A DNA stretch of 64,000 nucleotides, from positions 848,464 to 912,463 of the forward strand of contig CP064990.1 in assembly GCA_016699915.1 (NCBI GenBank), in the 5' to 3' direction. Source of the stretch: Neisseriales bacterium. GTDB lineage: Bacteria; Pseudomonadota; Gammaproteobacteria; Burkholderiales; Q3-R57-64. The translations under genes and the position numbers were made by a program. The notes under the pieces are model-generated. The model did not search any database and had not been told where the DNA came from. It worked only from the letters and a program-made list of their open reading frames with translations. Shown piece by piece: positions 37,031 to 45,146 of the stretch (the first letter of the stretch is position 1; every line of letters starts with the position of its first letter).

Positions 37031-38384
37031 AGTAGCTTGTTGGCCTAAAATCAGGTAAATCATCCATCACCCATTGTGGCCAAAATCCGTTGTTCACCGC
37101 TTGGTCACTTGCCACACGAATAGATGGAATGGCAACACAGCATTGATTGGTATTGAGCAAGACTGGCCAGCGCTTTTGCAAAAAAATAGGAAGGTGCACA
37201 GTTTGAAATAGCTTATTTAAACGCTTGGCTCCAGATTTTGTATAAAACCTAGTACCAGCTGGGGCACGCATCAAATAGAGCCCGGCTTGAATAAGCGGAT
37301 AAGGCAGACCATCTTTAGCAACGCACCAACTCAGTACCCCTCCCCATTGCGGCAAAGCCACCGTATCGGTATGATCAATGCGTACAGGCCCACAAGATAA
37401 TTTTGCGTCAGGTAATGGCCAAAGCATAGAACGATAGCAGTAGACTTGGCCATTTGGTAAATGCCAAGTGGGTAATTTGTCCAATTTAGCCTGTTGGATT
37501 TGACGCAAAAATTCATCTAGCGATCGCTTGCTTGGTGTTCCCAAAGCGCTTTTTTGTGCCCATCTTAATAAAAGTTGCTTTTGTCGAGGATTGGAGAGCC
37601 TCTGCAATCGCTCAATAAGGAGGCACCCTTGATGCATGCAATCCGACAAATCCTGTAAAATGATTTCATCAAGTAGTGCCGCAGCATCAGCCATACAAGT
37701 TGCGCTATGTTGAAGATGCCGTTGGTAATTTGGCACACCCTTCCCCAAAACAGGCATCACAGCATGGCGTAACCAGTTACGTCGATAATGAGTATTCGCA
37801 TTACTACCATCTTCAACCCAACGTAGTTTAGCTGCTTTGGCATAAGCAATCAATTCAGCTTTGGTTAGCATCAAAAGCGGACGCCACAATAAGATATCGG
37901 GCGTTAAAGCGCGACACATCTGCATGGCACAGAGCGCATGTACACTGCCTCCACGCAACGCTTGTAACAAATAGGTTTCCGCTTGATCATCTGCGTGATG
38001 GGCTAACAAAACAGCATGGGCTTGGCTACGGCAGAAAATAGCATAACGCGCTTGGCGTGCTGCCGCTTCTATCCCATTTTTGTGATGGGTAATGTTAACA
38101 TGGGCTATCTGTAATGGTACTTGATAGTCAGTACAGACCACTTCGCAATGTTCAGCCCATTGATCAGCACAATTATTTAGCCCATGGTGTACATGGACAG
38201 CACTGAGCCTAAAACCAAACTGCTCTCTTATTCGGACAAGACCATCCAACAGCACTGTCGAATCCACGCCACCCGAAAAAGCTAATTCGACCGTACCACT
38301 CAAAGCAAGCGTACGAGGCCATTGTTGCATAAAAAGTGCTGGCCAATCAATCGGACTAGCGCCGACCTTTTTTAACCTTACCAT
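37011..38384 (-). CDS. tilS: tRNA(Ile)-lysidine synthetase
   Basis: A 457-residue PP-loop ATPase that modifies C34 of tRNA-Ile(CAU) to lysidine, letting it read AUA. The P-loop is AFSGGVDSTVLLDGL (about residue 35), with HVHHGLN and HHADDQAETYLLQALRGG following; the C-terminal TilS domains are recognisable (GTRFYTKSGAKRLNKLFQ). The ATG lies inside the end of accA (29-bp overlap), the usual accA-tilS arrangement. The lysC and tRNA-Ser that normally follow are displaced by 12 kb. Confidence 0.96.
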   Translation of the reverse strand: MVRLKKVGASPIDWPALFMQQWPRTLALSGTVELAFSGGVDSTVLLDGLVRIREQFGFRLSAVHVHHGLNNCADQWAEHCEVVCTDYQVPLQIAHVNITHHKNGIEAAARQARYAIFCRSQAHAVLLAHHADDQAETYLLQALRGGSVHALCAMQMCRALTPDILLWRPLLMLTKAELIAYAKAAKLRWVEDGSNANTHYRRNWLRHAVMPVLGKGVPNYQRHLQHSATCMADAAALLDEIILQDLSDCMHQGCLLIERLQRLSNPRQKQLLLRWAQKSALGTPSKRSLDEFLRQIQQAKLDKLPTWHLPNGQVYCYRSMLWPLPDAKLSCGPVRIDHTDTVALPQWGGVLSWCVAKDGLPYPLIQAGLYLMRAPAGTRFYTKSGAKRLNKLFQTVHLPIFLQKRWPVLLNTNQCCVAIPSIRVASDQAVNNGFWPQWVMDDLPDFRPTSYSIEKAT

Positions 38385-39321
38385 AGCCCATCAGGCGATC
38401 GAAGCGATTTTGTAGAAGTGTTTCAATAGGTAAAGCAAGCAAAGCATTGAGTTCTTCTTGTAACACCATTTTTACTTGGGCGATCGCTTCGTCAGGGTAG
38501 CGGTGTGCACCACCACAAGGCTCTTCAATAACACAATCAATCAGTTTAAGAGATTGCAGATCATCGGCTGTCAGACTCAGTGCTTTGGCCGCATCAGCAG
38601 CTTTTTCGGCTGTTTTCCACAAGATCGATGCACAGCCTTCAGGAGAAATAACTGAATACACCGCATACTGCAACATATTGACCTTGTCGCCAACAGCAAT
38701 GGCTAGTGCACCACCGGAACCCCCTTCGCCAATCACTGTACAAATAATAGGCACCTTTAAACAGGACATTTCATGCAAATTACGACCAATGGCCTCAGCC
38801 TGCCCTCTTTCTTCTGCCCCAATACCAGGATAAGCACCTGGTGTATCGATGAACGTCAAAATCGGTATCTTAAATTTTTCCGCCATGCGCATCAAACGCA
38901 ATGCTTTACGGTAACCTTCGGGACGAGGCATACCAAAATTCCGCCCCACTTTCTCTTTAATTTCTCTACCCTTTTGATGGCCAATCACCATCACCGTATG
39001 GTCATTAAAACGCGCCAATCCACCGACTATAGCAGCATCATCTGCAAACCGGCGGTCCCCATGCAATTCTTCAAAATCAACACATAGTCCCTTGATGTAA
39101 TCAAGAGTATAGGGGCGCTGAGGATGGCGTGCAACCTGTACAATCTGCCAAGGTGTCAAACAGGCATAAATGGATTTGACCAAAGACTGACTTTTTTTTT
39201 GTAAGCGGACAATTTCGTCGGTAATATCCAAACCAGAGTCGCCACGAATAGACTGCAAGGATTGAATTTTGTTTTCAAGTTCAGCAATCGGCTGTTCAAA
39301 TTCCAGCATGGTCAAAGGCAT
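38356..39321 (-). CDS. accA: acetyl-CoA carboxylase carboxyltransferase subunit alpha
   Basis: A 321-residue alpha subunit; with AccD it transfers carboxyl from biotin to acetyl-CoA to start fatty acid synthesis. The sequence follows the Burkholderia type closely: FEQPIAELENKI at the start, RHPQRPYTLDY, FGMPRPEGYRKALRLM and IGEGGSGGALAIAVGD. Start ATG at 39319-39321; a second in-frame ATG four codons on (MLEFEQP) is about equally good. Confidence 0.97.
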   Translation of the reverse strand: MPLTMLEFEQPIAELENKIQSLQSIRGDSGLDITDEIVRLQKKSQSLVKSIYACLTPWQIVQVARHPQRPYTLDYIKGLCVDFEELHGDRRFADDAAIVGGLARFNDHTVMVIGHQKGREIKEKVGRNFGMPRPEGYRKALRLMRMAEKFKIPILTFIDTPGAYPGIGAEERGQAEAIGRNLHEMSCLKVPIICTVIGEGGSGGALAIAVGDKVNMLQYAVYSVISPEGCASILWKTAEKAADAAKALSLTADDLQSLKLIDCVIEEPCGGAHRYPDEAIAQVKMVLQEELNALLALPIETLLQNRFDRLMGYGKVKKGRR

Positions 39322-39470
39322 CTTGCATCGTCACCATAAATTGGTTCAAAACTGATTAATCATACAGCAAGACTTCGCTAGTCGCTATAGTCTCATTCAA
39401 TAAAATCAACTTCACGTTGTTCGTCCAATATCGTTCCATATCAATACGCAATATATAAGAAAGATTCATG

Positions 39471-39476
39471 TATAAT
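39471..39476 (+). promoter_or_regulatory. -10 element of the tRNA-Val/tRNA-Asp unit
   Basis: A perfect TATAAT lies 18 bp before the tRNA-Val gene, preceded by TG. The -35 region 17 bp upstream is poor (GCAATA). Confidence 0.5.
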
Positions 39477-39493
39477 GATATCATGGGTGGCAT

Positions 39494-39568
39494 GGGTGGT
39501 TAGCTCAGTGGTGGAGCGCTGCCTTCACATGGCAGAGGTCACTGGTTCAAATCCAGTACTACCCACCA
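39494..39568 (+). tRNA. tRNA-Val (anticodon CAC)
   Basis: A 75-nt cloverleaf. The acceptor stem pairs GGGTGGT with ACTACCC (one G-U), the anticodon stem CTGCC/GGCAG holds the loop TTCACAT with anticodon CAC, the T arm has GGTTCAAATCC, and CCA is encoded. It reads GUG. tRNA-Asp follows 7 bp later. Confidence 0.95.
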
Positions 39569-39575
39569 TTGATTC

Positions 39576-39652
39576 GGAGCGGTAGTTCAGTTGGTTAGAA
39601 TATCGGCTTGTCACGCCGAGGGTCGCGGGTTCGAGTCCCGTCCGCTCCGCCA
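39576..39652 (+). tRNA. tRNA-Asp (anticodon GTC)
   Basis: A 77-nt cloverleaf. The acceptor stem is GGAGCGG/CCGCTCC, the anticodon stem TCGGC/GCCGA encloses TTGTCAC with anticodon GTC, the T loop is GGTTCGAGTCC, and CCA is encoded. Integrase and methyltransferase debris lies directly downstream, so its 3' end may once have been an integration site. Confidence 0.96.
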
Positions 39653-39798
39653 GTTAATACGAGCTATTTCAAAAGAATAGGCAACTTGCTTTTTGATTTA
39701 TATCCCAAAGTTTGGAATATGCGTTTCACTGTGAACTAAAATAGCTTGTCATCATTGTGCCCTATTTAATTTGATGGACTGGGTGTTTTTTTGTTACT

Positions 39799-39972
39799 TT
39801 ATCTTACTGTCCTTGCCCTCTTCACTATTCTTCTGTCATAAACTTGTTGAATCATCCGATCACTGATGTGTCCTGTTGCAACTTGTGTATCCTTGTATAT
39901 CCATTTGTCCATCTGAAGACTAAAGTGAGTAAAAACTGCACCCTGTTCTTGAGCTTTAGCAACACACAGCAT
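39799..39972 (-). pseudogene. tyrosine recombinase (phage integrase), C-terminal remnant
   Basis: A 57-codon open stretch that encodes only the end of a site-specific integrase. It carries the catalytic box around VATGHISDRMIQQVYDRR, with the active-site tyrosine in VYDRR, and the basic tail KRARTVR. The rest of the gene is gone; immediately upstream on the same strand is the end of a DNA methyltransferase remnant. It sits 147 bp from tRNA-Asp, the classic place of a tRNA-integrated element. Confidence 0.65.
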
Positions 39973-39979
39973 CACCAGT

Positions 39980-40700
39980 CTATGTAAAATCGCTTTCCAA
40001 AAAAGAACCTAGAATAGTATCTCTGACATAGCTAAACAATTGAATGCATCTTTTGGGTAGTTCAAGCGGAAACGTTGCAGGACGCCCTATGCGTTTTGTG
40101 CTGTCACCATGAAATGTCCACAGTCCATTTATCCAATCAAGTTATCTCGTGTAATATCGGATTACCCACTGCGATTTTTCTTCTATTGCTCTTTGTGGAA
40201 AAACACTACCATCTCCACCAGTGCGATCACATAGGGACAAAAGCTGGCACACAAGAACCCCAAACTGTTCTTCTTGAGATATTGCCTTCATTCCAGATAA
40301 TGGTGGTGAAATAATTCCAGTTCACTCTTTTGGCAATGTTAACTAAATCAGCATAGATGCTATGGTGGCTACTCTTATTCTTATCAAGGGAGATATTTAA
40401 GCAAAATCGAATCTTCTTTAGCGCATTTATAACACTTTTGCATCCAGTGCTGACTAAAAAATAAATACTCGGTGCCATTGGTTTATTGTCTGTGGATGAA
40501 TACTGAATCCACATGATAAGGGAGTGAAGTAATGATGAGATCAACAGAGGGCTTCTCAACCAGCGTATCAAGGATATTGGTATGATAAACATTCAGCCAC
40601 TCGTTTTGGAAAAAAGGCATTGGGAGGAGTTATTTGAGGCATACCATTCTTGTTTGAAGAAAAAAGATTCACAGCGTGCAGTGTTCACCAATGATACCAC
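39980..40700 (-). pseudogene. DNA methyltransferase, decayed
   Basis: Fragments of one methyltransferase are spread over several frames. In order they are FFKQEWYASNNSSQ, VDLIITSLPYHVD (the catalytic SPPY changed to SLPY), RFCLNISLDKNK, IIWNEGNISRRTVWGS, PYVIALVEMVVFFHKEQ, WINGLWTFHGDSTKRIG, and FPLELPKRCIQLFSYV before a motif-I region that has lost its glycines (DTILGSFLES). At least three frameshifts and several stops separate them. The motif order is that of a beta-class type II enzyme. Clearly non-functional. Confidence 0.75.
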
Positions 40701-40795
40701 TGATTTAATGGGTTACTGATTTATCCTTCCCTCCCCTCTATCACTCGGTAGATTCGTGTTGACACTGCCACAACAATCCCTCTTTAACTAAACAA

Positions 40796-40819
40796 AACCC
40801 CCTCTTAAAAGAGGGGGTT
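40796..40819 (-). terminator. strong terminator of the outer-membrane protein gene
   Basis: AACCCCCTCTT (40796-40806) pairs perfectly with AAGAGGGGGTT (40809-40819). On the minus strand the hairpin is followed by TTTTGTTTAG. It lies 43 bp after the stop of the exported protein gene. Confidence 0.85.
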
Positions 40820-40861
40820 AGGATTAACCCAAAAAATGTCAAGGGTAAAACAAGAGCGAGA

Positions 40862-41515
40862 CTAAAACACAAAACCAAGACCGAGGGTAGTAGTCCAAGA
40901 AGGATCAGTATCCTTTTCTTTACTCATGTCTTTGTTAATAGCCAAAGTCAAACTGGCACCATCTAGGATCTTCCAAGACACTCCAGCACCAATAACGTAT
41001 TCAAATGGGGAGTCAGTAGCGAAGCCAGCAGGAACAGCATCTTGTGCTTTCAAGGCAGCTTGTGCTGCCACGGCAGGCTGAAGCACCAGAGGCTCTTTTT
41101 GCACCACATCCCTTTCATACTTCACACTCAAGCCTAACTTAAGGCCTGCTCCATCTTTTTCAGTAGCTAAATGGGTAAAGTATCCTCCAATACCAGCACT
41201 ACCCATTTTAAGGTCAATGTCTGCCATAATCCCGGCGATGAGATTACCGTCATTGACAAGATTCTTTCCCGCAAAGAATGTTTCGTTGGAAAAGTCAAAG
41301 TCAGCCAGATCCGTCAGATCCAATTGGGGATCTGTTCCCAATTCCATTCCTACAAAAAAGTCTCCTTGGATATATTCCTCAACTGGTGAGAAAACTTGTG
41401 AAGGTAAATAAAAAACGTTTTTATTAGCGAAAACTTGTGCTGGCAAAGACAAAACAGCAACCAAAGCTACAGGTGCCACCAGACCCAATTGGATTAAAGA
41501 TTTCTTCATGGCCAT
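40862..41515 (-). CDS. secreted, probably outer-membrane beta-barrel protein
   Basis: A 217-residue protein of no family I recognise. The signal peptide is clear (MKKSLIQLG, core LVAPVALVAVLSL, cleavage after VFA). The mature part has alternating strand-like segments (GDFFVGMELG, AGIGGYFTHLA, GLKLGLSVKYERD, GAGVSWKIL, ASLTLAINKDM) and ends WTTTLGLGFVF, a terminal phenylalanine as BamA clients have. I start at the ATG of MAMKKS, four bases after AAGGAG. A middle stretch rich in alanine and glutamine (AVAAQAALKAQDAV) could be an extracellular loop. Own terminator and promoter; probably abundant. Confidence 0.7.
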   Translation of the reverse strand: MAMKKSLIQLGLVAPVALVAVLSLPAQVFANKNVFYLPSQVFSPVEEYIQGDFFVGMELGTDPQLDLTDLADFDFSNETFFAGKNLVNDGNLIAGIMADIDLKMGSAGIGGYFTHLATEKDGAGLKLGLSVKYERDVVQKEPLVLQPAVAAQAALKAQDAVPAGFATDSPFEYVIGAGVSWKILDGASLTLAINKDMSKEKDTDPSWTTTLGLGFVF

Positions 41516-41580
41516 ACAACTCCTTCTATTGATCACTAGAGTGCTCTGGATCCTGGTAAAGTAGGAAAGTTCAAAACCTT

Positions 41581-41605
41581 TAAACCAAAAAATAAACCAA
41601 AAAAA
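41581..41605. repeat. tandem 12-bp A-rich repeat in the leader
   Basis: TAAACCAAAAAA occurs twice in tandem (from 41581 and from 41593) in the untranslated leader of the outer-membrane protein gene. Function unknown; it keeps the leader unstructured. Confidence 0.6.
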
Positions 41606-41649
41606 CTAAATTAAAAAACCACCAAGAGCTTTCCTATGCTACAAATCCT

Positions 41650-41677
41650 TTGATAAAGGTTAGCCTATTTTTTTCAA
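41650..41677 (-). promoter_or_regulatory. probable promoter of the outer-membrane protein gene
   Basis: On the minus strand TTGAAA (41672-41677) and TATCAA (41650-41655) are 16 bp apart. This would give a leader of about 130 nt, A/T-rich with the tandem repeat. Confidence 0.4.
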
Positions 41678-41793
41678 GGGGATATGGAAAAAATCCTAAA
41701 ACAAAGAACAAGACCTAGAGGATGAAAAAATGACATTAGCGTAACTGGGGAGGTTGCTTGAGTGCTTTAGTCAGCTGAATTAATAAGTTTTGA

Positions 41794-41825
41794 ATAAAAA
41801 ACCCTCAGGTTTTATTCCTGAGGAT
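41794..41825 (-). terminator. terminator after the cysteine-rich peptide gene
   Basis: CCTCAGG (41803-41809) pairs with CCTGAGG (41817-41823). On the minus strand it is followed by GTTTTTTATTC, a good U-run. It isolates the peptide gene from the outer-membrane protein gene downstream. Confidence 0.8.
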
Positions 41826-41870
41826 TTAGAAAAGCGAAGCAAATCAGAAGTAAATCAGTTGTTAACTCTA

Positions 41871-41996
41871 CTAATCCTCCGTACAACCGCATGTACAGCT
41901 TGTATCGTTACAGGTACAACCACAGGCAGCAAAGGCACCTTGTGCTAAAATAGAAAGCGAAAGGCACATTAACAAAGCAGCTATCTTCGATTTCAT
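41871..41996 (-). CDS. 41-residue exported cysteine-rich peptide
   Basis: Not recognised as any known family. It encodes a signal peptide (MKSKIAALLMCLSLSILAQG, then AFAA) and a mature part of about 17 residues with six cysteines in a mirror-like order, CGCTC-NDTS-CTCGC, ending TED. That is C-x-C-x-C-x4-C-x-C-x-C, dense enough for metal binding of the metallothionein kind or for multiple disulphides. A lipobox reading (FAAC) is possible but the Phe is unusual. Strong Shine-Dalgarno (GGGAGG, six bases before the ATG) and a terminator downstream argue that it is a real, well-expressed gene. The same ribosome-binding layout is used by the neighbouring 124-residue protein. Confidence 0.75.
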   Translation of the reverse strand: MKSKIAALLMCLSLSILAQGAFAACGCTCNDTSCTCGCTED

Positions 41997-42063
41997 AGAC
42001 TGCCTCCCTAAAATAAATACATTGCCAACCAAAAACAACTTCCTCAAGAACCAAACTACCCTT

Positions 42064-42092
42064 AAAATGATTCCTCACCCAAGAATCATTTT
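42064..42092 (-). terminator. hairpin after the 124-residue exported protein gene
   Basis: AAAATGATTC (42064-42073) pairs perfectly with GAATCATTTT (42083-42092), a 10-bp stem with a 9-nt loop. The U-run is short, so it may be a partial terminator that lets some transcription reach the cysteine-rich peptide gene. Confidence 0.65.
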
Positions 42093-42103
42093 ACAGGTTG
42101 CAA

Positions 42104-42478
42104 TCAAAACTCTTCCAACATCTGGCACAAACTGCGAACCTTCTCACTGCGGTAAAAATCATCTTCGCTAAGTTCTTTGCAACGCTTTTTCATTGCACGC
42201 AACTCTTTTTCGTTAATTTTCAGATGGCGTAGCTTGTTTAGTAAACGGGCATTATTCAACCCTATCGCCTTTAAATTCTTTTCTGTTGCGATGTATAGAT
42301 CCTCTAGGGTTTCTTGAGAATGATCTTTAGGCACTCCGATGAGGACAGTATCGCCTATCACAGCAATACCATCACCCACATACCGAACCTTTTCTAACGG
42401 ATCATCCTTTGCACTGGCTGATGTAGCAATAAGGCTCAAGAATAGACCTACTAGACCCACCAAAACTTTGCTTTTCAT
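42104..42478 (-). CDS. small exported protein, helical
   Basis: A 124-residue protein of unknown function. The signal peptide is MKSKVLVGLVGLFLSLIATSASA, cut before KDDPLEK. The mature part starts with a short strand-rich piece (VGDGIAVIGDTVLIGVP) and continues as charged helices (LEDLYIATEKNLKAIG, KINEKELRAMKKRCKEL) with two cysteines that could form a disulphide. I start at the ATG six bases after GGGAGG; the frame is open 11 codons upstream without a site. Probably co-transcribed with the 66-residue gene before it. Confidence 0.65.
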   Translation of the reverse strand: MKSKVLVGLVGLFLSLIATSASAKDDPLEKVRYVGDGIAVIGDTVLIGVPKDHSQETLEDLYIATEKNLKAIGLNNARLLNKLRHLKINEKELRAMKKRCKELSEDDFYRSEKVRSLCQMLEEF

Positions 42479-42522
42479 AACTAACCTCCCACCAAAAGAT
42501 AAACTCTGCACATTACCCTTAC

Positions 42523-42723
42523 TTAGGAAACAAAACTCACATGTTCGGCCACAGAGGCTCTGTTGGTACAGGCTGACCTGGCAACGGTATACAAGCCCTC
42601 ATCATCAACATAATAATCTATGCTCGTACTCCCTACATCCAATTGTTGTGCGTAAACAGTGGATGCTGATATCCCAAGTAAAATGAATGAGCAACAAGCC
42701 ACAAGTATCTGCCTTAATTTCAC
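42523..42723 (-). CDS. 66-residue exported protein
   Basis: A short secreted protein of unknown function. The signal peptide runs to VYA (core ILVACCSFILLGISAS), leaving about 41 mature residues (QQLDVGSTSIDYYVDDEG...SACTNRASV) with one cysteine. It is the first gene of the exported-protein cluster and has its own promoter 66 nt upstream. Confidence 0.55.
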   Translation of the reverse strand: MKLRQILVACCSFILLGISASTVYAQQLDVGSTSIDYYVDDEGLYTVARSACTNRASVAEHVSFVS

Positions 42724-42795
42724 AACAAGCTCCCCATAAAAAACAACACAGCTTCCAAAGTCTAGAAAAATAGGATTTCCCCCTATGCTGAGGGA

Positions 42796-42824
42796 ATTCT
42801 ATAAAATTTTATTTGGAATATTAA
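42796..42824 (-). promoter_or_regulatory. promoter of the exported-protein cluster
   Basis: On the minus strand TTAATA (42819-42824) and TAGAAT (42796-42801) are 17 bp apart. The leader then contains a small CCCT/AGGG hairpin before the 66-residue gene. Confidence 0.55.
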
Positions 42825-42920
42825 CTACATCAGGACGAAATCTAAAAATTTTTTTTGGGATGGAAATTGTTAGACGCACATTCAATTTCTTGAGAAACTT
42901 TCTCTATGGATAAGCAAGCC

Positions 42921-43690
42921 AATGCGGTGGCTACCAGAGGATAGCATGACCGTCTATAACCAACGGCGTAGAACGTGTGCTGATAAATACTTGCAGAAGA
43001 TTGTTGATTACAACAAAGTTGACTGCGTTTCGACCCGCTTGTTGTGCAACTAGCTCCTAATAAAGCTTAAAAAACCGAAGACACAATGGGTTAAAAGCTC
43101 GCCTGAGTATACTCACGATGAGCACTTGTAGCGTATCTTCTATCAATAAATGCTTAGCCCACTTGCTTAACCATTAGGCAAAACAACAATGGCGGAGTAG
43201 TTTTGAGCGCTAGAAGAAGTGGGGGTAGGAACTGATTGATGGCTCTGCATCTCTTGCTAGTTTGGAGCCAACTGGTTCTTCCGAACACAAAAAGCATTCC
43301 CTAATTTATACATTTGGTTTTCAGCCACAAAGAACCAAGCTGAAAATTGGTGACCGAGTCGTTGATGTTGCTAGCATGGAAAATGCAGGCACTATTGTTC
43401 ATATTATTGATGAGGATACTTGTATTGTTAAAATCAAGCGTGAAGACCGTAAAAAAACCACCGCTAGAAAGCTTATCGATTGATCCATCAGAACCGATTA
43501 ATACCAAAATTATTTATGCAACTATTTACAGCTATATTGATCATGTGCTTGATACTCCAAATCAACTCATGCCGCTTACGAGCAACTCCCGCGGAATTTG
43601 CCATGTATTCAAGGAAAACGATTCCGGTAACGCTATCATCACTTCCGATGACCTACAAGCTGATACGATAGAGGCAATTAGAGCTGGTTA
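42921..43690 (+). pseudogene. TM0106-type RecB-like nuclease/helicase, remnant
   Basis: Only the middle of a large nuclease-helicase survives. The nuclease end is seen as YLQKIVDYNKVDCVSTRLL (about 42990-43045), closed by an amber codon. After a scrambled stretch comes the linker (KLKIGDRVVDVASMENAGTI, 43330-43400), then in another frame PINTKIIYATIYSYIDHVL and TSDDLQADTIEAI, which in the family lie just before the helicase Walker A. The helicase itself is missing. Several stops and frameshifts; the gene joins a GltD-like fragment directly. Confidence 0.65.
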
Positions 43691-44109
43691 AAAATAACCC
43701 TATGCCTGCTATACATGGTCGAGTTTGCTATCATCCTTGTGAGACTTTTTGTAATCGAGCTGAAGTTGATGAAGCCGTCAGTATCCATGCTGTTGAGCGG
43801 TTCCTAGGGGATGAAGCTTTGGAGAAAGGTTGGCCAATTCCTGAACCTGCGCCCCTAACGCATAAACGGGTACTCATTATTGGTGCAGGTCCTTGTGGTC
43901 TAGCAACTGCCTATTATTTAGGCCTCGCAGGACATGATGTGGAGATCCATGAAAATGGTCCAATGGCCGGTGGCATGATGCGTTTTGGAATCCCCACTTA
44001 TCGATTGCCTCGACCCATTTTAGAAGGTGAAATTAGGCGCATTGAAAATATGCCAATTAAGATAGCAACAAATATGCTTTGTCATCAAATAATAACATTA
44101 GTGGCTTAA
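43690..44109 (+). pseudogene. GltD-like FAD/NAD(P) oxidoreductase, internal fragment
   Basis: A fragment of a glutamate-synthase-small-subunit-like oxidoreductase, cut at both ends. It begins within the iron-sulphur domain (NPMPAIHGRVCYHPCETFCNR) and runs through the FAD-binding GAGPCGLATAYYLGLAGHDV and GGMMRFGIPTYRLP to RIENMPIKI. It then turns abruptly into an unrelated tail (ATNMLCHQ...). The left junction abuts the nuclease remnant in a different frame. About 130 of an expected 450 or more residues remain. Confidence 0.75.
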
Positions 44110-44233
44110 CTACTAATTAGTTAGCAAAACACTTGGCTTAATTGTAACTATTCTAGTATCCTGCCACCGATAAATGGATTGGGAAACTCAATCGGCGTTT
44201 TGGTTCCTGTGAATACGGGAGCCTTTCGCTTTT

Positions 44234-44976
44234 TTAGGGAAATATTTTAAGTCCATACCCCTTTATTTTTCCTTCAACGCTATAGAATTTACCCTTAATG
44301 ATCTCATAGGCTCTGTTTTTCTGTTCTGGCTTGAGAATAGAGCGACCAATCGGTCGTGCGATGAGATCGGATAATTGAAGGCCAAAATAGTTTGAGGTTT
44401 TTTGAAGTATTTTCAAATCAAATCTTTTGCCGAAAGTAGTGTAGTATCTTTTTTCACTGTTTATCGCCGGAAAGACAACTCCAATTCATCATCTTCTTTT
44501 TTGCCCCTTGTTTCAAAAACGATGGTCAGCTCTCTGTCTTCCTTCGTATTTTTTAGAAAAAGCTGTAAACGTTCTAAACAAAATTTAGTACTAAACTCGT
44601 ATGGATTTACCGGAGAATTGTAATGGCTCTGTAAGTTCTTTTTGTCAATAATACAGGCGATGATTTTATATTTTGCTCGCTGCATAAAATCATTTAAATC
44701 ATCAAAAAACCCTTCACGCAATGAAGTTTCTGATAAAAAAGTAAACTGTCCAACTGCTTTGTGGATTTCTCGTTCATGAAAAACAATGTGTGGATCTTGG
44801 AAATATTTAAGCTTCAATTCCAAGAATTTTGGAGTAATAAAATTAGCATAATGAGCACGCTCAATAATACAAAATACTAGAACAAATAAAGGGAATTCTT
44901 GATTATGAGGGCATAAATGATGGTCACCAGACTCATCAACAAAGACCAGATATTTATTAAAAATAGGAAGTATCAT
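44234..44976 (-). pseudogene. DUF3800 family protein with one frameshift
   Basis: The N-terminal 171 residues show the DUF3800 hallmarks: FVDESGDHHLCPHN, HEREIHKAVGQFTFL, and NPYEFSTKFCLERL. After GKKEDDELELSFRR a stop appears at about 44460. The continuation (NSEKRYYTTFGKRFDLK, then LQLSDLIARPIGR and ILKPEQKNRAYEII) is intact in another frame to 44234. A single-base change separates the halves. DUF3800 proteins have an RNase H-like fold and are often found near mobile elements or defence genes; the function is unproven. Confidence 0.75.
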
Positions 44977-45146
44977 AATTTCAGCTTACTACGCAACAGA
45001 CGATCATTGTACACCGTTCGCATAAAGCCTTGTATGGTAAGTAATATGCAAATATGTAATCAATATTACAATTTTTCGATACTTCTTTTCTAATAACACA
45101 AATTAATTAATTTGAAGTAATGTTGTTCTACACTTAGCATGTCAAC

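Larger units (their letters stand above)
39653..40795. other. non-coding debris region after the tRNAs
   Basis: Apart from the integrase and methyltransferase remnants, I see no gene here. 39653-39798 and 40701-40795 show no motif. A plus-strand frame at 40075-40314 overlaps the methyltransferase remnant and is a chance opening. Confidence 0.6.

Noticed and set aside
40075..40314. 79-codon plus-strand frame
   Set aside because: The opposite strand carries recognisable methyltransferase text here.
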